Positions 47,865-59,491 of a stretch of DNA of 64,000 nt are shown here, in pieces. The notes below the pieces were generated by a model. It searched no databases and was not told the origin of the DNA. It saw nothing but the letters and a program-made list of their open reading frames with translations. Positions within the stretch are counted from its first letter, which is position 1, and each line of letters begins with the position of its first letter. The stretch covers positions 2,604,001 through 2,668,000 of the forward strand of contig JAVHJL010000007.1 in the NCBI GenBank assembly GCA_036971715.1. The letters run 5' to 3'. This stretch comes from Arthrobotrys musiformis (taxonomy: Eukaryota; Ascomycota; Orbiliomycetes; Orbiliales; Orbiliaceae). The position numbers and the translations under genes were made by a program.

Positions 47865-48091
47865 TGAGGATCCTCTTTGGATGGAGGGTTTGTTGATGGC
47901 TTTTTGAGATGCTTTCCGTTTGTTTAAATGATGATGATGTTATGATGCATGCATTTTTATATTGTCACATCGTTTCTGAGCTGCGAGCGCAGAGACGGCC
48001 TACCTGCGTGCCCCTCTAACGAAATGCCTTCGTAGTCTCGAGACCTTCCACAGCAGTCTTGAGACTATCTATGGTAGTCTCGAGACCGCCC

Positions 48092-48211
48092 GTAGTCTCG
48101 GCGGGCCTTCTTGTGTTGGGTAGTAGTAGTAGTAGTAGTCCTGGGACTCTTCCTAACACAAGGGTCCCGAGACTACCTCCATAGTAGTCTCGGCGACCCT
48201 TCTTGTGCTGG
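48092..48211. repeat. GTAGTCTCGG repeat cluster, direct and inverted
   Basis: Three copies of a roughly 28-base motif beginning GTAGTCTCGG and containing CCTTCTTGTG. Copies at 48092-48120 and 48184-48211 are direct; the copy at 48150-48176 is inverted and slightly shortened. The first two can form a stem around a (GTA)n loop at 48120-48139. Related GTAGTCTCGAGACC boxes, themselves near-palindromic, precede the cluster (about 48031-48088). Confidence 0.85.
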
Positions 48212-51200
48212 CCTCCATAGGGGGTCTAGATGCTTATGGCCTATAACACCATCACATACCATTTTTGCGAACTAGCAAACCTCGCAGCATAAGTGCGAAG
48301 CGATCAATCAGAACTTTGTGAGAGTTTTCGAAGTCGAATTAATCGTTATGGTAGTCAGTATTTCTCGCAAGTTTGATATCGATAGATATCTCGGTTCGAT
48401 TCGAGAACTATTCTCATACTGATAGCCAGCGCCAGTTAATTATACTATATATGTCGATATATAAAATCCAAGGGACTTCTTTCAGTAATATCCCCCCCTA
48501 AATACCAAATTATCTTCATTAAGTTGGTTTCTATTTAAGTGTTTAGAAATGCTCTCCTCTATCTTTGTGAATGCGGCTTCAATAGTCTAATGTATCTTGT
48601 ATGTAAGTGCATATATATGTATATTCGAAGTCATGTAACAACTTAGGCGCGTGCTGGGCCGGAAATAGAGGTCTCCACTGTACTAGTATAAGGATCCCTT
48701 TATCCCACGTGTCGATATAACTATAACTTCAAACGTCCAAACCTGCAAGGATAACCATGCGGAATCCGGGACAGGACAACGGCACAGGTGATACGATGCA
48801 ACAAAATTTGCAACAGTGGCACGAGTGATTTTTATGCGCTAAAATACGATAAAGATCCTGATAGCCAAAAGTCCACGAATCTGACTCGAAATGTCGAGGG
48901 ACGATGTATACGAATTATGTGAGTCTGGGTTCTACGCATAATCCGCACCCGCCCGGGCTGACTGGTAGCCCTGTCGTCATGATGACTGTGAAACCACACT
49001 GCATGAACGTCCACTTCAAAAATGCAACAGGGTTTTCGCGTTGAGCGCACCTCGACGACACATGTCAAAATATATTATTTCGAAAGATTAATATTTGCGA
49101 GAAAATGGATTATAAAGGATCTGAATGAGGGAGTATAAATCGATCGCGGGGTCCCGTTGAGGCAGTTGCTCACGAGAGCAAAACACGGATTTTATGGGCT
49201 CTGCTTTGCGAGGCGCGGGAACTTGCGTATTTTCATTGGATTGCCAAAATTGGAGCGGGCAGCGCCAAGGCTGCAGGTCACATTGAAATGAGGTGGGAAG
49301 AAAAAGCAAGCAAGCAGTTTGTCCTGCTGCTGGGAAATCCTGTCATTTTAAGCTAAACAGCCCCTCGCCCTAAACCAGTCACCGCTTCTTCCCTCCCTTT
49401 TCTTCTTCTTTTCTCCGTCAAACACAAGTTGTGGGAAGGGAAAACCCACTGTCAGTTGTCCAAACCAGAACCACTTCTTCTCACCCCCATAATCATCATC
49501 ATCATCATCGTTATCATCGTCGTCTTCATTGTCGCCTCTTCCTTCGCCGATACATATAACCTCGCGTCAAAACAGGAAGCTAGAGAAATCACGAAGGGGA
49601 ACATACCGAAGACGAAGAAGAGGAAGACAAGCGGATCGATAGAGTCTTTTTTTTCTTTCTTTTCATTCTTTTTCGTTCGTTAAAAAGAACCACTAACCCT
49701 TGAAAGCGAGCATTTTTTTTATTCGTGTCATCGGCAGTGCCCTGAAATCATCGACCAGAAAGAAAGAAAGAAAGAGAGAGATCACGTCAGACTACTCTGT
49801 CTTTTTTTCCCCATCCTTCTTCCTTTCCCCCCTTTCAAAAACGCGACTTCAACTACTTTTACACGCAGCAGCTTATTCTCTTGCCCTTCTTTTTCGTCTG
49901 CCACAAAATCTTACTATTCGTGATACCTGAAGAACCCAGAGACAGACTTTGGCTCTGCAAGAGGAGAGTCGTCTTCTGCCCAAAGAAAAGAACTTGCTCG
50001 TTCCGCTAGAGTTTTTGTTTAAAATACAAAACTTGTGCGGACAAGTTTCCCTGCCCAGCTGGGGAACGAGAGAAGAACAAAGGAAACTTGCTTGTAATCG
50101 CAGTAGGCTGTTACCATCTTGTTTCTTTCTAGAGAACCTTTTTTTTTTTTTTTACGAGGAATTGTATTATTTACCCAGATTATATATCTGTGATAAATAA
50201 TACCCTTGTTTTTACGAAGAGAATATTTGAGTGTCAGAGAACCGACAAGCCGGCGTCTCCTTTTTCTTTGCTGGTCAAGAAGACACCGAGAGAACAGAGA
50301 GAAACAACTACTACTACGTGAATTAAAGGTTCGTAGACGTGGGCCGATATTTTTTTCCTTGCGTCTGACGAATTCCCGGGATTCTTGATTCACCGAAAAG
50401 TTTGAAGCAAGCAAAGAAAGAAGAGACACAATCACTAGAGAAGCCATACGGAACGGTCTAGAAGAGACAACATTAGAAAAGTCGGAGGAGAAAGATGACC
50501 AAACGATCCGACCGTTCCACATTATAGACATCATTATCTGAACACTCAACCTGGGCTATATCGTCTGTTGGTTGGCGCTTGGGGCCTGGAAGGCGTCTTC
50601 GCCGGAATAAACCAAAAAAACACACATTTAGGAAGAGTTGGACTTCTTTTTTTCTTCATTAAGGTATTATAAAACTGCTGCAAAGATACACGTTATTATC
50701 TAATTCTGCTGCTGCGCCATTGTACTGTTCAGCGCAAGAACAGGGAGTTTCGTACCCTCGACGAGCACATGAGTGATCGATCCAAGAGGCCGGCTCCACA
50801 TAGACAGACAGCTAGACAGACCATTTTCCGCTACTTGCAGGACGGCTTGGTTGACTTTTTCGGGTGTCTCTGCCAATCCGATGGACAGGGCAGTTTAGGT
50901 CCACACACACACACCTCTTTTTTGACCGATCTACTCGACAAACCACCATTTTACCCTAACCTTGTGCTTTCCTTGCTGGCTGTAAACTGTCAAGGTGCTG
51001 CTACTTTTCCTCAGGTAAATTCCTTCGCCTCTCCCCCCCAGTTCAGTTATACATGCCACTCGAATTCCCATATGAAACAAACACTACTGTACGAATTCAA
51101 GATCTCGCGCGGTAGAAGAACACAAAGAAAGAAGACAAGCCAAAAAAAGAAAAGAAAAAGAAATACATATCGTCCATCTATATCCCGTACCACATAATTG

Positions 51201-51444
51201 CACGTTAGAGATCCCCGTTCGTGCCTCAAACAAACCAAGAACCAAAGCTTTGTCAGCTCCCATCTTGAAGCAATCTGCGGAACGGGTGGGCGATATTATT
51301 CTTGATCTGTCTGGCGGTGGAAAGAACCGGCCGGTTCGAGGGAGTTGCTTTTTCTTTGAAGGACCGCTGTCGTCGTATATGTGAAGCTAAACCGTTTTGC
51401 GCGTTGGAATTCCCACAGAATAGGAAATTGTCAAACAGACAAAC

Positions 51445-54400
51445 ATGCAGCCTGCCATGTACACTCCAAACCATTATTCACCACAACAACAACAAGCACT
51501 AGCCACCACAGCACAACAACAACTCATGCAGCAACAGCAGATGAGACGGACGACACGCTCTTCGCAGCGGTCTCCGGCAGTACCGCCAGCATCTACAACG
51601 ATGCAGAGCATGCCCCCGCAGGTCGTGCAAGGCCATTCTCACCAGATGCAGTACCAGAGTATCCCTGCTACCCATCTGCAACCAAGTGCTGCCTCCAAGC
51701 AGCTGTCATATACTCCACCTTTATATGTTGCTAGTCCCGATCAGCAGATGTTGGCGGGACGACCTGCAAGCGTAAATCCGGCATATAGCACGCCTGAAAT
51801 CCAGTTCCAATTTCCTACATTCGAGGACATTGAAGACTCCTCGCTCTTGACCACATCTTCCTCTCATCCGTACCAGACACAACTTCAATCTCATTCTCCA
51901 GACCATCAACTCCTGCAAGACCTGCAGGGCTCAGTGAACCCTGGCTATAGTCCTGCCGAACTTCAGTTTAGTTTCTCTCAGTTTGAGGACCCTTCGATGA
52001 TGGCTGCTGCTGGAGGGGCTCCTGCCCATGCTTCCAACCCCTTCCAGGGACAGCTTACTTCGAATTCACCTGACCCAATGCTGGGAGGTGACGCTTTTCG
52101 GTATCGTGTAATGCAGGCCAATGGCGCCGGTGGTGATCCGGTTGGCCAAAGGGCCATTTCCCCTCTATATGCTCGACAGCAGCAGCAGCAGCAGCAGCAA
52201 CAACAACAACAGCAGCAGCATCAGCAACAGGTCGTTCTTAATGCTGGCGTGGGCGTCGGTGCCCCGGGGAAGCAGAATAATGGTATATATTCACAAGACG
52301 CCGCTGATTGGCGAGCAGGTGCCAATGGGTTATATGCTCTGGACCAATATCTCGGTGTCCAGGGCCAGTTTCCACCTTCGACGGCGGGTCCTGCTCAATC
52401 TCATGTTTCAGTTTCCGGACCTATTCGTCAGATACCCGTAAGTCAGCAACAAGTACAGAGTCCAGGTGTAAGGCAGCAGATGATATCTGTTGGACCATCC
52501 GATGATATTGTTGAAACGATACCTCCAAGGCCATTGACTGTTGATGGAGTCAGTGATGGTGATGCTAAGCCAAAGGCTACAAAGAAGAGTAAGAAGCAGC
52601 AGCAGAAGAGTGCAGTTGTAGCTTCATCTCCGAAGTTGGTGAACGGGTCGAACCATATGATGATGGATATGGAGCGGTTGATTCTTTTTGACGTGAACTG
52701 TAAGTCCAGCTTGCTTTCCTTTCTATATTACGTCCTCTCGGCAGCTCTTCCTCCATTCTTCCTTCTTACCACTTCCTTCCTTCATCCTTCATCCTTCGTC
52801 TCAGCACTTTCTTCCTTAAACCTCACTTCACCACAACGCATCCTTTTTGTTTCTTCCAACTTCACTTCCAACAATTTATTTGAAGCTGCACTTCCCTTCC
52901 ACCTCCCATTTCACTTCTCTTTCATTCCCACCACTTTCATCTAATTTCATCATAACCAATCATTCTGACTAAAGACACAGTGGACGAAGACATTGTGTGT
53001 GATCCCACTGGTCCTGTTACTCTATCGTACGAACCAGTTGCTCCCATAACCGCCAAATCACCAAGTTCGACAGACTCTCCTGATCCAGCAACGACAATGG
53101 AGACCAACAACAAAAAACCCAAGGTTAAGTCCAAGGCGAAAGCCGTGAAAATTGTACCAAAGGATCCAATTGCCCAAATGAAGAGCCGTATGTTAGACGT
53201 GCTCGAGGACGATGATCTTACTTCAATGAAAGTCCTCACAGCTTGTCGAGATGAATTGAAAAACATCTCGGAAGATGACCCTGATGCAAACGAGAAATGT
53301 ATCGTGTGGTTGAAGACCGTGTTTGACCATGGATTCGAAGACTTGTTCCGTGTGATGACTAATAGTACCGTCATCATTACCAGAATTCGCAAATGGATTG
53401 TTGACGCCTGGAAGGCGGACAAGATGAACGCCGTCGTCCTTCACGGCTTGCAAGTTTACCAGAAGCTAGCACTCGATGAGGGCCATCTTGAAAAGTTCAA
53501 GCTTCGATCTGTCTTTGCTGTCTTTTCCAAGGGTACCAGAGACGAGAAGGTCAAGCAAGCCTGTGCCCACATTCTGTCAAGAGCTGCAAAGCTCACTGCT
53601 AAACAAGAAGCTGAGGCTAAGAAGGCCGAGGCTAAGGCTAAGGCCGAGACGTCGAAGCCTACATCTTCCAAGACTTCAACTGAGAACGTTAAGATTGAAG
53701 AAAAGGCTGGTACGGCAAAGCCAGCTACTACGTCGAAGTCAGCAGACAGCGAAGCCATCCTCAAGGACGCTGCGAAGATTGCCAGCTTGGCCAATGAGGA
53801 CAATAAGTCTGGAAAGCGAAAGCCTGATGTCCTCGACAAGGACCACCCCAGCAAGAGGGTTGCCCCGAACCCACCATCCGACAAGTCGAAAATCCAGCTT
53901 CCAATTGCCCCCGATGGGTCCAAGTCTTCTTCTGGATCTGGTGCTAAGACAAAGTCATCAAGCGGAGGCTTCTTCGCTGACATTCAAAAGGCCACAAAGC
54001 CCAAGCCTGTTCCGTACGTAAACCCCCACCCTTGATATTATTTTATATACAATGGCTAACATCGATTTCTTATAGAGCTGCCCCTCAGCCTGGTGGTTTC
54101 ACGTCAATCTTTGACTTGCTCAAAGAACGAGAAGCTGCTAATGCAGCCGCCAAGAGCACAACAACTACTGAGAAGCCTCCACCTCCTGCTAAGAAGAAGA
54201 AGACCGTTCGATGGAAGCCCGACGACGAGTTGAACGAGATCAAAGTCTTCCAAACCGAACTCCCAGAGGGAGAGGATGGCTATGACCCAATGGAAGTTGA
54301 GGGCGGTATGGACTCTGGCTTGGTCAAGGCCAAAGTCCGTGCTAACCTCAAGGAGGAGGCTCAGGCCTTGAAGGATTTTATGAACAAAACTAAAAACCAG

Positions 54401-56059
54401 GGATATATCGATTTCGACGACGACCTCGAGATGGAATGGGATACCCTCGTCCCATGTGCAGTTGAGTGGGATGAAGATACAGTTCGTGACGCCTGCACAA
54501 AGAGGCTGGGCAACCGCCATCCTGAAAGCCAGGAGGCTAAGGTTCAGCAAGAACGTGAACGAAATGTCCTTGCTGTTCATTACTCGATGTCCCATCCCGC
54601 TCCGCCAAATCCATCGGAACTTGCTAGCGCCACGGAGGTCGAACAGCCTAACGGCGGATTCGGTGAGGCTTTCCTCCTCCGCCCACCACCCGGATGGAAG
54701 CGTGAGCGCAACTATTTATCGGGCCACTTTTTGCAGAGGGTCCATATGGCCCGTGCTTTCATGCCGCCACCACCCCCTGCTCCCGCCGCTCCGATCGACC
54801 TTTCGAGTATTCTCGCGAATCTCGGAGGTCAGTCGGCCCCCGCCCCTGCTCCTGCTCCGCAACCGGCTCCGGCCCCGGCCCCACGAGAAGCTCCTAAGTC
54901 AAACCAGCTTGCATCTATCTTGGCTGAGCTTCAGAAATTAGCTCCTCCTACTACACCGGCCCCGGCTCCCACCCCGGTTGTTCAGGCCCCCCAGCCTGCC
55001 TCGACTCCAACACCCGCCCCCGCCCAGGTCAATCCTCTCCAGGCCAACCCACTTCAGGCCAACCCACTTCAGAGCAACCCACTTTTGGCTTTCCTCGGTC
55101 TCCAAGCCCAAGCCCAAGCTCCACAACCGCAGGCTCCGGCTCAACCGCAATTAGACATCGCCAAAGCCTTGCAGCAATTGGTTCAACAGCAGCAGCAGCA
55201 GCAGCAGTCACAACAACAAACACAGCAGCAGCCGCAGCCGCAGCAACAACAACAGCAAGCGCAGCAGCAGCCGCAGCAACCACAGCAGCAACAACAACAA
55301 CAACAGGTCCAAGCAAACCCATTTGCCCATCTCCAGTTCCCGTTCATGTTGCCCCCTCAGCAACCCGGTCAACCTCCTGCCTTCCCTTTCAACATGCCTT
55401 TCCCGCCGCCACTTATCCCTGGTCAGAACCCATTGGAAATCATGGCGATGTATCAGGCAATGGCCCAAACCGCTCAGCAACCACAGGCTGCTGCGGCTCC
55501 TCAATTTGGGCAACCTGCTGCGGATACCCTCCCGAATGTCCGCAACGCTGCGACCTCACAAGCCACCGATGTTAAGATGAACGATGATAGTGACGGTTAT
55601 CAGCCTCCTGAGCAAACCCAAACCGAAAGGAGCTACCGAGACAACGACCACGGCCAAAACGGTGGCAGCGGCGGCCACAAGGAAGGGAAGGGTAGCTGGG
55701 CCAAATTTGGCAAGAAGAAGAAGCATACCTACCAAGACCAGCCCCCATACAAGAAGAACAAGGGCGACTCTGGCCACGGCGGGAAGCGCGTCTGCGCTTT
55801 CTGGCAAGCCGGTAATTGCCTGAAGAAAGACGACTGTCAATACTCTCACGACGGTCCCCCAGGACAGGGAGGATCTGAGCAAGCCGATCAGATCCGCCAA
55901 CACTTGTACGGGAAGGATTCTGGCGATGGTGGACGCGGACACGACAAGAAGCACAAGAAATTCAAGAAGAGAACAGGATATGCCCTTGGCTCTGGTTCGG
56001 CAGCTGATACTGCGGTTGCAAGTGCATCGAACGATTGGAACGGTGAGATGGAGTACTAA
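51445..56059 (+). CDS. PNUTS/Ppn1-like PP1 regulatory protein
   Basis: Three exons: 51445-52699, 52981-54013, 54076-56059; 1423 residues. The order of parts matches PNUTS (PPP1R10; fission yeast Ppn1), the PP1-targeting subunit of the mRNA cleavage/polyadenylation and termination machinery. There is a TFIIS N-terminal-like helical domain at about 485-620 (LTACRDELKNISEDD to RKWIVDAWKADK). A PP1-docking RVxF-type motif KTVRW lies at 805-809. A long Pro/Gln/Ala low-complexity stretch follows, and a C-X7-C-X5-C-X3-H zinc finger spans 1336-1354. The first 418 residues are Gln/Ser/Pro-rich with a CAG/CAA tract and are not typical of PNUTS. They are joined by a 281-nt intron, longer than the others here, whose phase and donor (GTAAGT) are good. 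Two separate genes cannot be fully excluded. Confidence 0.85.
52177..52230 (+). repeat. CAG/CAA polyglutamine tract
   Basis: A mixed CAG/CAA run encodes glutamines with one histidine in the N-terminal low-complexity part of the PNUTS-like protein. Confidence 0.95.
55184..55307 (+). repeat. Glutamine-rich CAG/CAA tract
   Basis: A long interrupted CAG/CAA array encodes a Gln-rich segment with scattered Pro, Ala, Ser and Thr between the RVxF motif and the zinc finger of the PNUTS-like protein. Confidence 0.95.
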
Positions 56060-57451
56060 ATGCTCAACTCGCTTATTACGGTATGTTTGGTATTATTAAC
56101 GATCTCAACGACCTCGACGACCTCCTCTTTTTTTCTTTTATTCTTTTTCGCTCTTAGCGATCTTACGATCTGAAGTGAGACTGTGGCTCTGACTCTTTTC
56201 GGACATCTTCGGCCTGCTTTGTTACACATGTAGCCCACTTCTGGTGCAATGGCCTATTGCCATCCCCCATTTTTCTACAGTTGTAAACTAATACTGTTTT
56301 CCTTTACTCATGGCCCCTTTTACTTTCCCCATTATCAACTGCTTCGATTCTACAAGACGGCGTTTTTCTATTAGTGGAGTTTACTTCCTCCTTTACACCC
56401 TTCATCGCAAGAACCCCCCCTTTATTACAAAATTAATATTACGGCACAAGGTCATACCTTCTGCTGCTTTTATTTCCCAACCTTTGTTTCTCCGTTCTCC
56501 CTGTCCACGACCAGCTGCATTGTTCTCCGGCGTTTCTATTAGACGAATCGTTTTTTTCTGTCCCAACTCGCAACTTCTTTTTTTTTGTTTCTAGTGTTTA
56601 TTATCTGTGTTGCTTTTTATATCTTCTGTAGTCCCGTGTACTACGAAAAATTTCTACTGGATGATAGGTTTTTTCTCTCTCCAGATTCACCTATAGCTTC
56701 CTCCCAGTTTATATTAGGGGGACTTTTTAAAATGGATGGCGGATGTATTTTATTCAATGTTACATGTCCGGGGGTGTATTCTACATCTTTTTTTAGATAT
56801 TTTATGCTCGCTATACCTATACCTTATAGCTTATATGTGAGAGGGGGGATGAATGAAAATGGAATTAGTGAGATAATGTTTTTTCGAGTAGATTGTAGTT
56901 TTGTGAATTTGTGAATTTAAATTGTGAATTGTAGATGTTGCGGTAGAGTTCGGACTATACTGCAATATTAATATCGCCGTTTTTTATATATGTGTGTATG
57001 ATTCAAGTTTACGCTATATACTGTCGTTCGAGTTGATTCGTCATTAATTTTGGCTAATGTGATTAAATTTATAAAGTAAAATTGAGTATCATGAATAGAA
57101 GTAAATTTATAAACATGAAAATAAAAAAAAAATAAAGTGCTATATTTTGGCTTGAGTTTTATAATAGGGCCCGCCGCGCGTGGTCTAGGTTTGAGGTGGG
57201 GATATCAATATATATATGCCCTCTCAGACCAGACAGCGCAAAGAAAAGAATTAGTAGTATGGGTTAAAAAAAAAAAATTATCAACAGAAGAAATATAAAG
57301 ATCGAATGCCATGTCTCGTCCTATATTTCAAGGGCGCATTAGGTCGCAATCCAAACGCCGACGCGGGTGGAACGCAAGTTCTATTAAAAAATAAAAAAAA
57401 TAAAAAGTAAAAAAAAACGAAACAATTTTTTTTTAGAAGCGTACGCATCGA
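56060..57451. other. Convergent intergenic region
   Basis: 1.4 kb lies between the stop codons of the PNUTS-like gene (+) and the secreted-protein gene (-). It is T-rich at left and A/T-rich at right (A-runs near 57120, 57266 and 57385-57430), as expected for two 3' flanks. Small frames such as 56310-56594 and 56585-56914 are T-rich and unconvincing. Confidence 0.55.
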
Positions 57452-59491
57452 CTACTGAAAGTTCAAATACGCCCTATAATCGCAGTAGGTAGCATCGGAA
57501 GGTCTAGCATCATCAACAGTAAGCACCAATATCTCCGCCGTAGAACCGGAGAAAATACACAAAGCAAACCCATTATAACCACCAGCGCTCTGCGAGGAAT
57601 CGAGAATAACTGTATTACGATCCGGGAAGAACCCAATGTATTCCCAACCGTTACTCGCTACCGTGGCTTCTGTTGCGAATTTGAGGGTTACGGGCGTGGA
57701 GCCGCTCAGGGTCGGTGCTGTGGCGTACCAATTTGTGGTTGTGCCCGAGTCCGTTATGGGGAAGACGAGACGGCCGGTATCGTCTAGTGTGAATTGACCG
57801 GCTGGAGCGGTTGAGACTTCCAGTTCGAAAATACTGTTGGAGATGGTGCCGTCTTCCAGGTATGAAAGACTACCGCTGCCACGACGCCAGCCGAGGGTTC
57901 CGCTATAACTCGACGGAGTGGCGACGATGACGCTGGTCGATGTTGACATGTAGAACTCCGTCGTTTCGGTGGTCGTTGTGGTTGTAGTTTCGTCTAGGAT
58001 TACCGTGGTTGACTCTGAGCCTGTTACGGTTGTTACTTCCTCGATGGTGGATTGGGAAGGGTATGAGACCATTATGTTGCAGCCGGCGGTAATGTTGGAT
58101 GCAGCGAAGCGGGTTAGTATATCTGGCGTGGAGATTGATTCCTGTCGTGGGATTCGACGACGTGTGCGGCTGGGCCAGGGGACGTATGAAGTTGTCGTTG
58201 CGCGGATGACGCCGGTTACGGATGATGTGATTGAGGTTTCTTCCTCGACGATGACGGTGGTGCTAGTTAATGTGGACAGATCGAGGAGGGTGGAGGTGAC
58301 TTGGATAGTCCTGCTGGCGGCGAAGAGGTTCAGGAAGGAGGAACACCAGCAGGTGTAGAATGCACCGCCGACGGAGATTACATCCCTGACCGCCTCATAG
58401 CCGTCACCGGTTATGCTGGCGAAGACGGTGGGGTTTGCGGTATCAGTTGGGCATGAACCCGTGAACGCCGTCGTTGAAGAGCCTGAGGTATCGGTAACGC
58501 TCGAGTCCTCGGATGTGGTGGAACCCTCGGCGTCGGTGGTGGCATCTTCGGATGTAGTCTCGCTAGCAGTTTCACTCGAGGCGGTGCCCGTTGTAGATTC
58601 GGATTCAGATGTAGTCGTCGTCTGCTGTCTTGAAGAACTCGAGGTATCCACTCCTGTGCTAGAAGAAGAATCCTGCGAGCTCGTCGTCGACGACGCCGCA
58701 GAGGAACTACTGGATGAGAACGAAGGAAGGTCATCCTGGATAACAGGCACGACGGTAACACCATCAAACTCAGAACCGGGATCCACGCCCTCGTCCGCAG
58801 TGTACAATTGCGTCTCCCCCGTTGTATCCGACTTGTAAAAATTATTTTCAACCCCGTCGACGTTCAGCTGAATAGCCCCCGTGGATCCGAAAGAGAAGTT
58901 CCCGGCTTTATCGCTCGACGTCAGGTCCGTTTCATTAATCGATTGGATCTGAGATACCCCATCGGTGGATTGTCGTCTTCCGAATCTACCGGCTCTCGAG
59001 CTCGTCCAACTGCCGAGGAATAAAACCAGCGATGGATCGTTATAAACCCGCAGGAAGCCGTTTTCATCGGCGAAAAGAACTGTTGCATTAGTAGAAGCGC
59101 TCGCGTCGACGAGCAAAAGTTGTCCGCTGGCAGATAATTCGGCAGCCAACGGGATCCCATCCGATCCAGTTACGGACAGCGTAACCGGCTGACCCACAGA
59201 GGGAACAGCCGTCGCCCCCGAAGGTTGCGGACTCGTCAAGGAACCCGCATTTGTTCCAAAATACACAGCACTGCAGAACGGTAACTGGTTAAAACAGTTA
59301 TAAAAAGAGGTAATGGTACCGCTAGCGCTGACCGTAACAAACGAAGTTACAGTTGAAGTCGCGGACACGGAAACATCCCAAGTATTCAGATTCTGCTCCC
59401 CGCAATCCCCGGTCAATGATGTTAATTGACCGCAGGCACGCACTACCAGCCAGGCAAAAATAAAGATCGCAGGCATCATTCTGGTGACCAT
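57452..59491 (-). CDS. Secreted Ser/Thr-rich glycoprotein with kexin sites
   Basis: 679 residues from the ATG at 59491, chosen because MVTRMMPAIFIFAWLVVRAC followed by GQ is a clear signal peptide; the frame stays open to 59941 but upstream residues look non-coding. Cys residues cluster near the N-terminus and in the middle. A Ser/Thr/Glu-rich linker at about 255-345 should be heavily O-mannosylated, and several N-glycosylation sequons (NATV, NETD, NFSF, NITA) are present. Dibasic sites GRFGRR|Q and RTRRR suggest Kex2 cleavage into at least three chains. The parts around FGSTGAIQLNVDG...NNFYKS and TLDDTGRLVFPITDSG...TNWYA look like distant copies of one module. There is no GPI signal or membrane anchor at the C-terminus. 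It is probably a cell-wall or extracellular protein. I do not recognise a named family. Confidence 0.82.
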   Translation of the reverse strand: MVTRMMPAIFIFAWLVVRACGQLTSLTGDCGEQNLNTWDVSVSATSTVTSFVTVSASGTITSFYNCFNQLPFCSAVYFGTNAGSLTSPQPSGATAVPSVGQPVTLSVTGSDGIPLAAELSASGQLLLVDASASTNATVLFADENGFLRVYNDPSLVLFLGSWTSSRAGRFGRRQSTDGVSQIQSINETDLTSSDKAGNFSFGSTGAIQLNVDGVENNFYKSDTTGETQLYTADEGVDPGSEFDGVTVVPVIQDDLPSFSSSSSSAASSTTSSQDSSSSTGVDTSSSSRQQTTTTSESESTTGTASSETASETTSEDATTDAEGSTTSEDSSVTDTSGSSTTAFTGSCPTDTANPTVFASITGDGYEAVRDVISVGGAFYTCWCSSFLNLFAASRTIQVTSTLLDLSTLTSTTVIVEEETSITSSVTGVIRATTTSYVPWPSRTRRRIPRQESISTPDILTRFAASNITAGCNIMVSYPSQSTIEEVTTVTGSESTTVILDETTTTTTTETTEFYMSTSTSVIVATPSSYSGTLGWRRGSGSLSYLEDGTISNSIFELEVSTAPAGQFTLDDTGRLVFPITDSGTTTNWYATAPTLSGSTPVTLKFATEATVASNGWEYIGFFPDRNTVILDSSQSAGGYNGFALCIFSGSTAEILVLTVDDARPSDATYCDYRAYLNFQ

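Larger units (their letters stand above)
47545..51444. other. 3.9-kb intergenic region upstream of the PNUTS-like gene
   Basis: No gene is recognised. The left part carries tandem and inverted repeats (47805-47864, 48092-48211). From about 49370 the sequence turns pyrimidine-rich (CTTCCCTCCC, TTCTTCTTC runs), with an ATC run at 49492-49509 and purine-rich patches further on. This looks like a core promoter and a long transcribed leader for the gene at 51445, with several short upstream frames. An intron in that leader is possible but cannot be placed. Confidence 0.5.
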
